A stretch of DNA of 64,000 nt from Methylomonas methanica (GTDB taxonomy: Bacteria > Pseudomonadota > Gammaproteobacteria > Methylococcales > Methylomonadaceae): NCBI RefSeq assembly GCF_001644035.1, contig NZ_LUUG01000059.1, positions 1 through 64,000 on the forward strand, in the 5' to 3' direction. Within the stretch, counting starts at the first letter, position 1. Every line of letters begins with the position of its first letter. The position numbers were made by a program, and so were the translations under genes. The notes below the pieces were generated by a model, which saw nothing but the letters and a program-made list of their open reading frames with translations, ran no database searches and was not told where the DNA came from. Below, one piece after another: positions 43,347-52,542 of this stretch.

Positions 43347-44126
43347 ATGAGTATGGACAAAGATCGAGAACCAGCGATAGGAACAAAAGCCAACAAAGCT
43401 CCCCGTGATGATCGCTCATCCTTGGAGCAACAATTAACTCGACAACTCAGATATCTCGATAACTCCTCTGCATTATTCGACAAGGGCGATCATGACGAAG
43501 CCAACAGGCTTGCTACTGTGATAAGAACCCTGTTGCACGACACAGATAAATCCAAATCGCTACTGGGACAACTCGGCCTCAAATCAACGCTCAAATTCGT
43601 TGACACTGGGCTTTATAGAGAACATCTTGATGCTGCGATGAACGAATGGATTCAGTCACAGCATCCGGGGATGTCAATTTGCGCAATTCAACCTGGAGAG
43701 GCCGGACTTGTCGAAATTGGCATAAATCCTGATGGTTCGGCTGGCTGGAGAGCGCCTCTAAGAGAGCAGCGGTTTCATCCTAACGACCCTAAGTCCTCCG
43801 CAATGCTCGCCCCCCAATCGTTTGAGTACTGGTGGAAAACTCCATTGGTAGAGGGCAGTGATTTAAAGCGATTCAGTCGCAAAAATCTGGTTTTAATCAT
43901 GGCAAACCAAGATGGCGGTGCGCATGTAGACCCGAGTTTAGACCGTGATTACGCAAATTTATGTAGCGATTACCTGGGAGTCCAAGTGCAATTCGGCGAC
44001 CCTGATCTTACTATGGATGCAAATTCTGAAATTCCACCAGTGGGGAACAACGTGGCTTTTGCTTGCGTGAGGCAGATTTCTTTCGAACTTGCGCTCACAT
44101 TACACCGCCATATATCGAGAGCCTAA
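43347..44126 (+). CDS. Orphan soluble protein of unknown function
   Basis: 259 aa, no family recognised. It begins with a charged helical part (EQQLTRQLRYLDNSSALFDK) and has no membrane segment. A well-ordered C-terminal half (PQSFEYWWKTPLVEG, KNLVLIMANQDGGAHVDPSL) suggests an enzyme-like or binding domain. The gene follows copy 2 of the dispersed leader repeat. The codons and AT content differ from pgk, so it is probably an acquired cassette. Confidence 0.6.
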   Translation: MSMDKDREPAIGTKANKAPRDDRSSLEQQLTRQLRYLDNSSALFDKGDHDEANRLATVIRTLLHDTDKSKSLLGQLGLKSTLKFVDTGLYREHLDAAMNEWIQSQHPGMSICAIQPGEAGLVEIGINPDGSAGWRAPLREQRFHPNDPKSSAMLAPQSFEYWWKTPLVEGSDLKRFSRKNLVLIMANQDGGAHVDPSLDRDYANLCSDYLGVQVQFGDPDLTMDANSEIPPVGNNVAFACVRQISFELALTLHRHISRA

Positions 44127-44158
44127 CAAGGTACGCAGTGCTTAGCCCACATTAGCAA

Positions 44159-44264
44159 GTAGCCTCAATGAAATCGAGGTTTCGTAGCCACTCCCTTTCA
44201 ATTACCGATGTGAGCTTGTTGACCGGCAGCCGACGCCCTCGATTCCGCTGACGCTGCATCGAGG
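44159..44264. repeat. REP units upstream of the RAYT gene
   Basis: Two hairpins are visible: GTAGCCTCAATGAAATCGAGG (44159-44180, in parts) and CCTCGAT...ATCGAGG (44237-44264), the latter with a 14-base loop. The spacer between them resembles the sequence behind the downstream REP (TCAATT-CCG-x-x-TGAGCTTG). Confidence 0.75.
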
Positions 44265-44302
44265 CTACAATGGCCCGATTTCAATCGACGTAAGGAATGG
44301 CG

Positions 44303-44830
44303 ATGGTGGCGTATCGGCGTAATTTCTTGGCGGGTGGCACTTATTTTTTTACGGTGACTTTGCGTGATCGCCGGGCGCGTTTTCTGGTCGAACATGTCGA
44401 CGATTTGCGCCGAGTGTTTGCGCAAACACGCGCCCGAAAACCGTTCGTGATTGAGGCAATGGTGGTATTACCCGATCATTTGCATGCAATATGGCGTTTG
44501 CCGGAACACGATACCGATTATCCCGGACGTTGGAAATCGATTAAATCGCTGTTTACTCAGGCCCTGGACCGCCAGGGTATGGATGTAGGCAAACGGCATG
44601 ATGGAAGCGCATCTATCTGGCAACGCCGTTATTGGGAACATACCATACGCGACGAACAGGATTGGTTGCATCACATCGATTACATTCACTTCAACCCGGT
44701 GAAGCACGGTTGGGCGCAACGCGTGCAAGATTGGCCGTTTTCATCGTTTCACCGTTACGTACGTCGCGGATGGTTACCTGTGAACTGGGCTGGCGAGAAT
44801 GTTGCCGATCGGAGTTTCGGCGAACCGTAG
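44303..44830 (+). CDS. REP-associated tyrosine transposase (RAYT, IS200-like Y1)
   Basis: 175 aa from 44303, where an AAGGA site is spaced 6 bases; the ATG at 44297 is too close to it. RAYTs are single-strand HUH-related transposases that mobilise REP repeats. The HUH-type motif is LPDHLHAIWRLP, and the catalytic tyrosine is in HHIDYIHFNPVKHGW. The family marks YRRNFLAGGTYFFTVTLRDR and IWQRRYWEHTIRD are exact. It is flanked by REP hairpins on both sides, so this is a complete REPtron. Confidence 0.9.
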   Translation: MVAYRRNFLAGGTYFFTVTLRDRRARFLVEHVDDLRRVFAQTRARKPFVIEAMVVLPDHLHAIWRLPEHDTDYPGRWKSIKSLFTQALDRQGMDVGKRHDGSASIWQRRYWEHTIRDEQDWLHHIDYIHFNPVKHGWAQRVQDWPFSSFHRYVRRGWLPVNWAGENVADRSFGEP

Positions 44831-44849
44831 CCTCGATGAAATCGAGGTT
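44827..44849. repeat. REP unit downstream of the RAYT gene
   Basis: GTAG followed by CCTCGAT-GAA-ATCGAGG (44831-44847). It overlaps the RAYT stop codon and closely matches the first upstream REP, with a similar continuation to about 44900. Confidence 0.75.
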
Positions 44850-44984
44850 CCAAAAGCCAACACCCTTCAATTGCCGGCATGAGCTTGATGGCCGGCAGGA
44901 TAGCTCGAATAGCGCCTTACCCTAGCCCGACCGCTTCTGTTTCATCTTTACGAATGCGCTATTGATGACGGCTTGTTTCGAAAA

Positions 44985-47900
44985 TCACGATTCGACAGCG
45001 ACGGCCTTGGGCGCGGTACAGCGTTTCCAAAATGCCATGCTCAGACTTTTGAAATCGTCCAGATAGGTATAAGCCACCGGAATCACCAACAAACTCAGCA
45101 AGGTGGACGTCACCAAGCCACCGATGACCGCGACTGCCATCGGGCTGCGGAATGAGGAATCCGCGCTACCCATGCCTATCGCAATCGGCAACATACCCGC
45201 GCCCATCGCGATGGTGGTCATCACGATAGGCCGAGCCCGTTTGTGGCAGGCATCCAGCAGCGCATCCATGCGGCTCATGCCGTGTTCGCGGCGGGCGACG
45301 ATGGCGTATTCGACCAACAGGATGGAGTTTTTGGTGGCTATGCCCATCAGCATCACCAAGCCAATCAAGGACGGCATAGAAAAAGCCTTGCCGGTCAACA
45401 ACAGCGCTACGAAGCCGCCGCCGAAGGACAGCGGCAATGCCACCAAAATGGTGATGGGTTGCAGGAAGTCTTTAAACAGCAAGACCAGCACGATAAAGAT
45501 ACACAGTACGCCAGTCAGCATGGCCAAACCAAAGCTGGCGAACAGTTCCCCCATCATTTCCGCATCACCAATGTTGATGCGCTTCACGCCGGCTGGCAGG
45601 TTTTTAATGCTCTGAAGGTTTTCCACAGCCGTGGCAACGTCGCCGAGCGGCTGGCCGGACAATTCGATTTCGAAGTTGACATTGCGCGAGCGGTCGTACC
45701 TGTCTATCACCGCCGGACCGCTGGACAGTTCCAGTTTAGCCACCTGGCCGACCATCACCGCGCCGATGCCGGCTTTTGCGGACGGCACGGCCAAGCGTTC
45801 CAACACGCTCAAATCGTGCCGGCCCTCATCGGCCAGTTTCACCACCATCGGCACCTGGCGTTGGGCCAGATTAAGTTTGGATAAAGACCAGTCGTAATCG
45901 CCCAAGGTGGCAATGCGCAGGGTTTCCGCCAGCGCGGTGGTGGTCACGCCCAGATCGGCGGCGCGGGCAAAATCCGGCCTTACCGCGATTTCAGGACGCA
46001 CCAGCGCGGCGCTGGAGGCAATACTACCTAGACCGGGAATAGTTCGCAGATCGCGTTCCAGGCTGCGGGCCGCAGTACTCAATGCTTGCGGATCGTCGCC
46101 GCTCAACACAAGCACGTATTTCTCGCCGGAAGCACCCAAACCGACTTTGGTGCGTACGCCGGGCAGTTTTTGTAGCGCCTGGCGGATACTTTGCTCGATG
46201 ACCTGTTTACGCACCGGTCTGTCCTGACGGTTGGCCAAGGTAATCGTCAAGGTGGCTTTGCGCACCTCGCCGCTGCCTTGATTGCCGGCCATGGGATCGC
46301 TACCTGCCGAGCCGCTGCCGATAGTGGTGTAAATCGTTTTTACGTAATCGATACCAGCGACCAACTGCCTGGCAGCTTCGGCGGACGCACGCGTTTGCGC
46401 CAGACTGGAGCCGGGCGGTAATTCTACGAAGACCTGGGTCTGCGGGTTGTCGTCCGCTGGGATAAAGCCGGTGGGCAATAACGGAATCAAAAACAGCGAG
46501 CCGATAAAAAACGCCGCCGCACCGCAGATTGTGGTTAGCCGATGGTGCAAGCACCAGCCTGCCAATTTCATATAGGTGCGCATCACGACACCTTCTTTTA
46601 TCGCTGCGTGCTCCCTGTCTTTCAACATATACGCCGCCATCATCGGCGTCAGCATACGGGCGACGACTAACGAGGCCAATATCGCCAAAGCGGCCGTCCA
46701 GCCGAATTGCTTGAAAAACCGGCCGGCAACGCCACTCATAAACGCGGTCGGCAGAAATACCGCAACCAGTGCGAAGGTAGTGGCCACCACAGCCAAACCG
46801 ATTTCGTCGGCCGCCTCCATCGCGGCTTGATACGGCGTTTTGCCCATCCGCAAATGGCGGACAATGTTTTCCACTTCGACGATGGCGTCGTCAACCAGGA
46901 TGCCGATCACCAACGACAAGGCCAACAGCGTGATCACATTCAGCGAGAAGCCCAAATAATCCATACCCAAAAAGGCCGGAATCACCGACAACGGCAAGGC
47001 CACGGCGGAAATAAAAGTGGCTCGCCAATCGCGCAAGAACAACCAGACCACCAAAACCGCCAGCAAGGCCCCTTCGTAGAGCATGGTCATGGACCCCTGA
47101 AATTCCTCCTCAACTGGCGTGACAAAATTAAAAGCCTCGGTGAATTCAATGTCCGGGTTGGCGACGCGTAGTTCGGCCAAGGCTTTTTGCACGCCCGCGC
47201 CGACCTCCACTTCGCTGGCGCCCCGGCTGCGGGTCACTTCAAAGCCCACCACCGGCTTGCCGTTCAGCAGCGCCAGCGCGCGCGGTTCGGCGACCGAGTC
47301 GTCCACCTTGGCGACTTGATCGAGCCGAATGTGGCGGCCGTCGGCCAGGGATAGCTGCAAGGGCCGTATTTCATCGATCGAGGCCACGTTCGCCAGGGTG
47401 CGCACCGGTTGCTCGCCGCTACCCAAATCGATACGGCCGCCGGCGCTCTCGCGCTGCATTTGCCGCAATTGCCGGGAAATATCGGCGGCGGTCGCGCCTA
47501 GGGCCTGGAGTTTGACCGGGTCCAGCGCAATCGTCACTTCGCGGCTGACACCGCCCACCCGATTGACCGCGCCCACACCGCGCACGGCCAACAGCCGTTT
47601 GGCTACCGTATCTTCGACAAACCAGGACAACGCTTCTTCGTCGCGCTGGCTAGAGCTGACAGTTAAAGCCAAGATCGGCGAACCAGCCAAGTCCAGCTTG
47701 GTGACAATCGGGTCGCGCAGGTCGCCCGGCAAATCGGCGCGGACTTTGGAAACGGCGGAACGCACATCGTCCAGGGCTTCCTGTACAGGCTTCTCCAGGC
47801 GAAATTCGGCGGTGATAGTAGCGCTGCCATCTTGGACTTTGGAGGTGATGTGTTTCAGCCCCTGCAAGGTGGCGATGGCATTTTCGATCTTCCGCGCCAC

Positions 47901-48086
47901 CTCGGTTTCCAATTGCGACGGCGAAGCACCGGGCAGCGAAGTCGAGACGGTGATGGTGGGCAGATCCAGGTCGGGGAAGTTCTGGATTTTCATCGATTTG
48001 AAGCTAAGCAAACCGGCAAAACTGAGCAGCACGAACAACATCATGGCCGGAATGGGGTTGCGGATACACCAGGCGGAGACATTCAT
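44985..48086 (-). CDS. RND multidrug efflux permease (AcrB/MdtBC type)
   Basis: 1033 aa. It is an inner-membrane proton-driven exporter of the HAE1 group. It has twelve hydrophobic helices with two large periplasmic loops; proton-relay aspartates in helix 4 (LVIGILVDDAIVEVENIV), the conserved FPDLDLPTITVST start and the GIATKNSILLVEYA motif. It is likely to work with the adaptor upstream (ATGA overlap of 4 bp) and an outer-membrane channel encoded elsewhere. It is the third gene of the tetR operon. Confidence 0.92.
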   Translation of the reverse strand: MNVSAWCIRNPIPAMMLFVLLSFAGLLSFKSMKIQNFPDLDLPTITVSTSLPGASPSQLETEVARKIENAIATLQGLKHITSKVQDGSATITAEFRLEKPVQEALDDVRSAVSKVRADLPGDLRDPIVTKLDLAGSPILALTVSSSQRDEEALSWFVEDTVAKRLLAVRGVGAVNRVGGVSREVTIALDPVKLQALGATAADISRQLRQMQRESAGGRIDLGSGEQPVRTLANVASIDEIRPLQLSLADGRHIRLDQVAKVDDSVAEPRALALLNGKPVVGFEVTRSRGASEVEVGAGVQKALAELRVANPDIEFTEAFNFVTPVEEEFQGSMTMLYEGALLAVLVVWLFLRDWRATFISAVALPLSVIPAFLGMDYLGFSLNVITLLALSLVIGILVDDAIVEVENIVRHLRMGKTPYQAAMEAADEIGLAVVATTFALVAVFLPTAFMSGVAGRFFKQFGWTAALAILASLVVARMLTPMMAAYMLKDREHAAIKEGVVMRTYMKLAGWCLHHRLTTICGAAAFFIGSLFLIPLLPTGFIPADDNPQTQVFVELPPGSSLAQTRASAEAARQLVAGIDYVKTIYTTIGSGSAGSDPMAGNQGSGEVRKATLTITLANRQDRPVRKQVIEQSIRQALQKLPGVRTKVGLGASGEKYVLVLSGDDPQALSTAARSLERDLRTIPGLGSIASSAALVRPEIAVRPDFARAADLGVTTTALAETLRIATLGDYDWSLSKLNLAQRQVPMVVKLADEGRHDLSVLERLAVPSAKAGIGAVMVGQVAKLELSSGPAVIDRYDRSRNVNFEIELSGQPLGDVATAVENLQSIKNLPAGVKRINIGDAEMMGELFASFGLAMLTGVLCIFIVLVLLFKDFLQPITILVALPLSFGGGFVALLLTGKAFSMPSLIGLVMLMGIATKNSILLVEYAIVARREHGMSRMDALLDACHKRARPIVMTTIAMGAGMLPIAIGMGSADSSFRSPMAVAVIGGLVTSTLLSLLVIPVAYTYLDDFKSLSMAFWKRCTAPKAVAVES

Positions 48087-49195
48087 TGTGTCAACACCCG
48101 CACGCTGTCGCCATCAGCCAAAAAGGACGCGCCGCTGGCCACCAGTCGATCATCGGCGGCCACTCCCGATAAAATTTCCAGTTTGCCGCCGTTTCTGCGA
48201 CCCAGTTGCACTTTGACTTGCTTAACGCGGGCTCGGTCTTCGGTTTGTTCTGTTAGCAGAAATACATAACTAAAGCCATCCCGCAAAGACAAGGCCTCTT
48301 GCGGCACGGTCAGGCCGGTGGAGTTGCCCAAATCAAATTCGCCACGGGCAAACATGCCTGCGCGTAAGCCGTTCTGCACGGCATTGGGCAAATCAACGTA
48401 AACCAGACCGTTGCGATTCTGCACATCCAGGGTTGGCGCCAGGAAACGCACCGTACCCTCTATGCTGCCGACATTAGGCACTTCCACCATCACCTTAATG
48501 CCAGGTTTGAGTTGAGTCATTTCGGCTGCGGTCAACTCGCCGCGCCATTCCAGCCGGTTTTGCCGGATCAAACGAAACAATTCCTGCCCCTTGGCGGCGA
48601 CAGCGCCCAAGGTGGCGCTACGCGAGGAAATCACGCCATCATCGCTGGCTAACACCTTGGTATATTTCAGCCGCAACAATTGTGCATCCAACTGCGCCTT
48701 GGCCAGTTGCACTTTGGCGTTGGCGGTTTTTTCGCTGGTTAGATATTGTCCAACTTGTTGAGCGCTCAAGGCTTTGCTGGCAAGCCGAGCAGCGCGTTCG
48801 GCGTTGATCCGCGCATCGGCCTGATTGGCCTCTGCTTCCGCCAATACCGCTCGGCTTTGCGCGACATCGGCCAGCACGCTCTCGTCGGAAAATGTCGCCA
48901 ACACCTGGCCTTTCTTGACCGCTTCGCCGACTTGCACATTGATTGCGCTCAGACGCAGATCGCCGACTTCAGCACCGATCACCGCTTCCTGCCAGGGGGC
49001 TATTGAACCGTTAGCGGTAAGGCTGACCGGAATATCGCGCATTTCCGGGCCAATCACCGAAACACTAAGCGCCGGGTTGTTGTTGGCGGGCGGCGTGGTT
49101 GACGGGGCGGGTTCGTTGGCCCGGCCGATGGCTATCCCAATGCCAATTATCGATAACAGGACGAGTAACAATGTACCTATCTTGCCTTTACTCAT
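48083..49195 (-). CDS. RND periplasmic adaptor (membrane fusion protein)
   Basis: 370 aa. The signal anchor (IGTLLLVLLSIIGIGIAIG) is followed by a barrel-sandwich hybrid (GSIAPWQEAVIGAEVGDLRL, later GDLRLSAINVQVGEAVKKGQVLA in part), a helical hairpin and a beta-barrel (VMVEVPNVGSIEGTVRFLAP). It bridges the permease to an outer-membrane channel. Its last codons overlap the RND start. Confidence 0.9.
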   Translation of the reverse strand: MSKGKIGTLLLVLLSIIGIGIAIGRANEPAPSTTPPANNNPALSVSVIGPEMRDIPVSLTANGSIAPWQEAVIGAEVGDLRLSAINVQVGEAVKKGQVLATFSDESVLADVAQSRAVLAEAEANQADARINAERAARLASKALSAQQVGQYLTSEKTANAKVQLAKAQLDAQLLRLKYTKVLASDDGVISSRSATLGAVAAKGQELFRLIRQNRLEWRGELTAAEMTQLKPGIKVMVEVPNVGSIEGTVRFLAPTLDVQNRNGLVYVDLPNAVQNGLRAGMFARGEFDLGNSTGLTVPQEALSLRDGFSYVFLLTEQTEDRARVKQVKVQLGRRNGGKLEILSGVAADDRLVASGASFLADGDSVRVLTQ

Positions 49196-49300
49196 GACTT
49201 TCCTCCGGTGAAAGTGGCGTTTTGATGCAAAAATAATTGGCGAACGCTGGTCAGTAAACCGTCCAGCGCCGTAGGACTTAAAGCAAGAAGTTTCAGTGGG

Positions 49301-49966
49301 TTATTTTTCATCAGCGCCCCCTGCACGACGTGCGGCCTCGCCTTCGACCATGACAAGCGCATAGCCGGCTAGACGCTCCGCCAGCACATCAATCGCTTTG
49401 GGCGCGGTTAAAATTTGCGGAGAAATGACGGAGACGACTTCTTGCCCGACATAAAAATACACGGCCATCCCTATCATCGCGAAAGCCAACCTATGCAAAT
49501 CGACGTCAATATCAGGCAGGCGTAAATGCGCTTTCAACAAGGAAACCAGCGCTTCATGTTGCGGTTTGATTTCGGTGTCGATTTCTTGTTGCCAGGCGCC
49601 GGTCGGCTCGATCATTTCCCGAAAGTGCAGTTTCATCACCAGCCCCAGTTCCTCGCCTCTTTTAAAAGGCTCCAGAAATTCGCTGAAAAACCTGCCCAGC
49701 ACATCGCGCAAGGGTAAGTCCGCGTATTCCGCCACATTGGAACCACAAGGCAAATCGCCCATCGGTTCGGTGAACGCAGCACGATATAACCCGGCCTTAT
49801 CGCCGAAGTAATAGCGGATCGAGGAAATATTCGCCCCCGCTGCATCGCAGATTTCCCGTGTAGAGGCGGCCTTGTAGCCCTTTTCGGCAAACAGCCGCAA
49901 CGCCGACATCACCAGTCGGCTGCGTGCGTCGTGAACGTCTGTGTTTGAGTTTTCGGTTGTGACCAT
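49301..49966 (-). CDS. TetR-family repressor with CecR-type C-terminal domain
   Basis: 221 aa. The helix-turn-helix is ALRLFAEKGYKAASTREICD then AAGANISSIRYYFGDKAGLY, the standard TetR form. The ligand domain looks like the DUF1956/CecR type (VMKLHFREMIEPTGAW). It is the first gene of an operon with the RND adaptor and permease 105 bp downstream. The double operator in its own promoter shows it represses itself and the efflux genes. Confidence 0.9.
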   Translation of the reverse strand: MVTTENSNTDVHDARSRLVMSALRLFAEKGYKAASTREICDAAGANISSIRYYFGDKAGLYRAAFTEPMGDLPCGSNVAEYADLPLRDVLGRFFSEFLEPFKRGEELGLVMKLHFREMIEPTGAWQQEIDTEIKPQHEALVSLLKAHLRLPDIDVDLHRLAFAMIGMAVYFYVGQEVVSVISPQILTAPKAIDVLAERLAGYALVMVEGEAARRAGGADEK

Positions 49967-49996
49967 GCTGCCTCGGCGAAGTGCTTGCCAGAAATA

Positions 49997-50045
49997 AAAT
50001 CAATCGATTGATTTGCAAAATATCAATCAATCGATTGATTGTCAA
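49997..50045 (-). promoter_or_regulatory. Sigma-70 promoter with two TetR operators
   Basis: On the minus strand TTGACA (50040-50045), a 17-bp spacer, and TATTTT (50017-50022) form a strong promoter. The palindrome CAATCAATCGATTGATTG (50024-50041) fills the spacer, and a second copy, AAATCAATCGATTGATTT (49997-50014), covers the expected start point. Their centres are 27 bp apart. Perfect 16-bp cores AATCAATCGATTGATT match each other completely. Confidence 0.85.
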
Positions 50046-50296
50046 TCTGGAGCGAGCGCAGGCCGTGAGTTTGAATGGCAGAGAGATTATTCGGATTTGC
50101 CGGGCAAGATTTTGGAAATGGTGTGACTGAAGTACTGGCTGCTAATTTGAAGACCGCGGAGCTAACAGCCTCCCAAGATGAATACCTTGTTGTTGGACAA
50201 TGAGATGCTGGTACGGCATTGTCAGGCCCGCCAGCGGCAAGCCGCCGCCGGCTTGGACCGAAAACCCAAGCCGACTAAATATCGTTTCCGAGCAAC

Positions 50297-52459
50297 TTAT
50301 ACGCAAAACTTAAACATTTCCTGCCAATGCTGATTAAAAGCCATGTCGGATTTTAAAATGTGCTGGGTCCATTTATCGATAAAGCCCATCACTTCCTCGG
50401 TACTCCAGTCGTCCTGTTGAATTTTTTTATCCATTTCCAACAATTTTTCCAACATCAGATTGTGCTCTTTGACATGGCTTTTATAGTGATGAAACCCAAC
50501 CTGATTCATGAATGCTTCTTCTTCCCCAAAATGGACTTTAACGTGCTGGTATAAATCAAATAGCGCGTCATTCATCTCATGTTTATTCACGGCAGCTAAT
50601 AATCTTTCCGCCAACACAAAGAAATCCTTATGTTGATCGTCGATTTTTTCGTCGCCCAAGGCGTAGCTTTCTTGCCAGGCAAAATGCAACAAGCTGCCAG
50701 GTTGCGGTGCTTTTAACAATTCCACCACCCTATGCTTGGCGATATTATCCGGGGTTTTTGTTTGACATTTTTTGAACACAAAACTTTGCCGCGCCTGGTG
50801 ATAAAGATCGTTTCCGTAAAAATTGGCGTACATCTGGGTTAACTCGAATTTTCTATAAACCGCCAAGGGTTTGGCGGCCTCGTCGGCGCAGCGCCTTTCG
50901 GCTTTTTCATCCAACAGGACTTTCAATGCGCCTGGGTCGGCCAGATAGGATTTGACCGTCTGTTTCAATTGCGCGGCAAAAATCGTGTGTTGCCGATCCA
51001 ACACCTTATCAACCAAGCCCATTCGCCAAGCTTTCTTGGCACTAATCGGCAATCGTTCTTCGGTCAGTTGCGTCGCCATGCTCAACCCTACTCGTTTAGG
51101 TAATAAATACGTCCAATATTCGGAGCCATAGAGTTCTCCCATATTTTTGTAATGCGGGTTGAAAATCACCCCATCCCTCGCCAAGACCTTATCCGGCGCA
51201 ATCGCCAATATCGCCCCGCCTGCTCCGCCGCCGCCGGATAATGCGGCGATGGTTAATTTATCCAAGGTCGTGATAATTTGGTAAATCAGGTCGTCGATGG
51301 CGTTGATGTTTTGCCAAGATTCGTCGGCGGGATTGGCGGCGGCTTCGATATTATTAAGGTGTATGCCGTTGGACCAGCAGTCTTCGCCGCCCATCAACAC
51401 AATGACTTTCACATCCAGGGTGGCGACGTGTCTATACACAGACAATAGCAATCGGCATTGCGCCGTACTCATCCCACCATTATGAAAGGCAAAATGGATA
51501 TAAGCGGCTTCACCGTCGAGTTGATACCACACCTCCTGGCAAGGCAACTGCCGCCCCGGTTTGCTGTAATCGATATCGATAAACTTCAAGGCTTTGCCGA
51601 ATAAACCCTTCAAGCCGTTGCCCGGTTTCGGCAGCAAATCTTGCAGCGCCAGGGCCGCCGGCAGTTTGATGCCGTTTCCGCCGGGTAATTTGGCTTTCAG
51701 GTGACCGATCCACAGCGCGCCATCGCATGTCGCCCGGCAGATCGCCTGGTTGGCAATGGCAATGATCTCGCCGGGTTTGCCGCGTAAATGGTCTTCGCGG
51801 TGGGCGTTGAACAGATAAAAGGGCTGACCATAAATCTGGTCCAATACCCCAGGCGTGCCGTCCGCCGCGCGTATCCGTCTCAAAATCTGCTCGGTGCTGT
51901 GTTTTTTCCAATCAATCACTCGATCCGCCTGTTTCATCTGCGGCCGCAATTGCCCTTTGACATCCGGACGAGTGTAATCCAACGGCTCCGGCTTGAAATC
52001 GGCCGCCTCCAAATAACTCAACGCCTCCCACAAGCATTCGACCGCTGCAATGGTCACTTCGCGGTTGAACACGCTGCTTTTGGTGGCGGCGCGCAGCGGA
52101 AAGGTTTTACAAGCCCAAATCGCCCCGGCATCCATCTCGTCGTCGGCCTGCAGCAAGGTCACTCCCCACTCCTTAAGGCCAGTCTGAATTGCCCAATCCA
52201 GTGACGAAGGGCCGCGATCACCCTTGATACCGGGATGGACGATCAAACATTTATAGTATTGATAAATTGCCTTGGGTATACGCCGGGTTAAAAACGGGCA
52301 TAGGATCAAATCAGGCTTAAATAGCGCGACCCCCTCTAACAACTTGGCTTCATCGCCCAGATGCAACTCCACGGACACCGTATAACCAGCGTCTGCCAAT
52401 TCGCTGTAATAACGCTGGGTTAGCCCAGAGAATGCGGTTGAAATCAGTAAAATACGCAT
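50297..52459 (-). CDS. hypX: HypX-type CO-ligand synthesis protein fused to hemerythrin
   Basis: 720 aa from the ATG at 52459 (GAGGGG site upstream). Residues 1-300 are a formyl-THF-dependent formyltransferase-like domain with HPGIKGDRGPSSLDWA. Residues 305-565 are an enoyl-CoA-hydratase-like domain with LSGGGGAGGAILAIAPD and FNPHYKNMGELYGSEYWTYL, both strong HypX marks. HypX makes carbon monoxide from formyl-THF via formyl-CoA for the hydrogenase NiFe site in air. Residues 590-720 form a bacteriohemerythrin with all seven ligands (His610, His643, Glu647, His662, His666, His700, Asp705), not a usual HypX part. No hydrogenase gene lies nearby. Confidence 0.85.
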   Translation of the reverse strand: MRILLISTAFSGLTQRYYSELADAGYTVSVELHLGDEAKLLEGVALFKPDLILCPFLTRRIPKAIYQYYKCLIVHPGIKGDRGPSSLDWAIQTGLKEWGVTLLQADDEMDAGAIWACKTFPLRAATKSSVFNREVTIAAVECLWEALSYLEAADFKPEPLDYTRPDVKGQLRPQMKQADRVIDWKKHSTEQILRRIRAADGTPGVLDQIYGQPFYLFNAHREDHLRGKPGEIIAIANQAICRATCDGALWIGHLKAKLPGGNGIKLPAALALQDLLPKPGNGLKGLFGKALKFIDIDYSKPGRQLPCQEVWYQLDGEAAYIHFAFHNGGMSTAQCRLLLSVYRHVATLDVKVIVLMGGEDCWSNGIHLNNIEAAANPADESWQNINAIDDLIYQIITTLDKLTIAALSGGGGAGGAILAIAPDKVLARDGVIFNPHYKNMGELYGSEYWTYLLPKRVGLSMATQLTEERLPISAKKAWRMGLVDKVLDRQHTIFAAQLKQTVKSYLADPGALKVLLDEKAERRCADEAAKPLAVYRKFELTQMYANFYGNDLYHQARQSFVFKKCQTKTPDNIAKHRVVELLKAPQPGSLLHFAWQESYALGDEKIDDQHKDFFVLAERLLAAVNKHEMNDALFDLYQHVKVHFGEEEAFMNQVGFHHYKSHVKEHNLMLEKLLEMDKKIQQDDWSTEEVMGFIDKWTQHILKSDMAFNQHWQEMFKFCV

Positions 52460-52542
52460 AGTTATCCCCTCATTTAATTTATTTTTGGCAAGCCTTGGGC
52501 GACTGCCCTTGGCGGCAGCATCAAAAATCGCTTTGTTAAAAG

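Noticed and set aside
44105-44150. Possible integron attC site after the 43347 gene (GCCTAACAAGG...)
   Set aside because: No matching GTTRRRY end and no integron integrase in the window.
50045-50296. Small gene between the tetR promoter and hypX
   Set aside because: Only short open frames, without start signals or domains.
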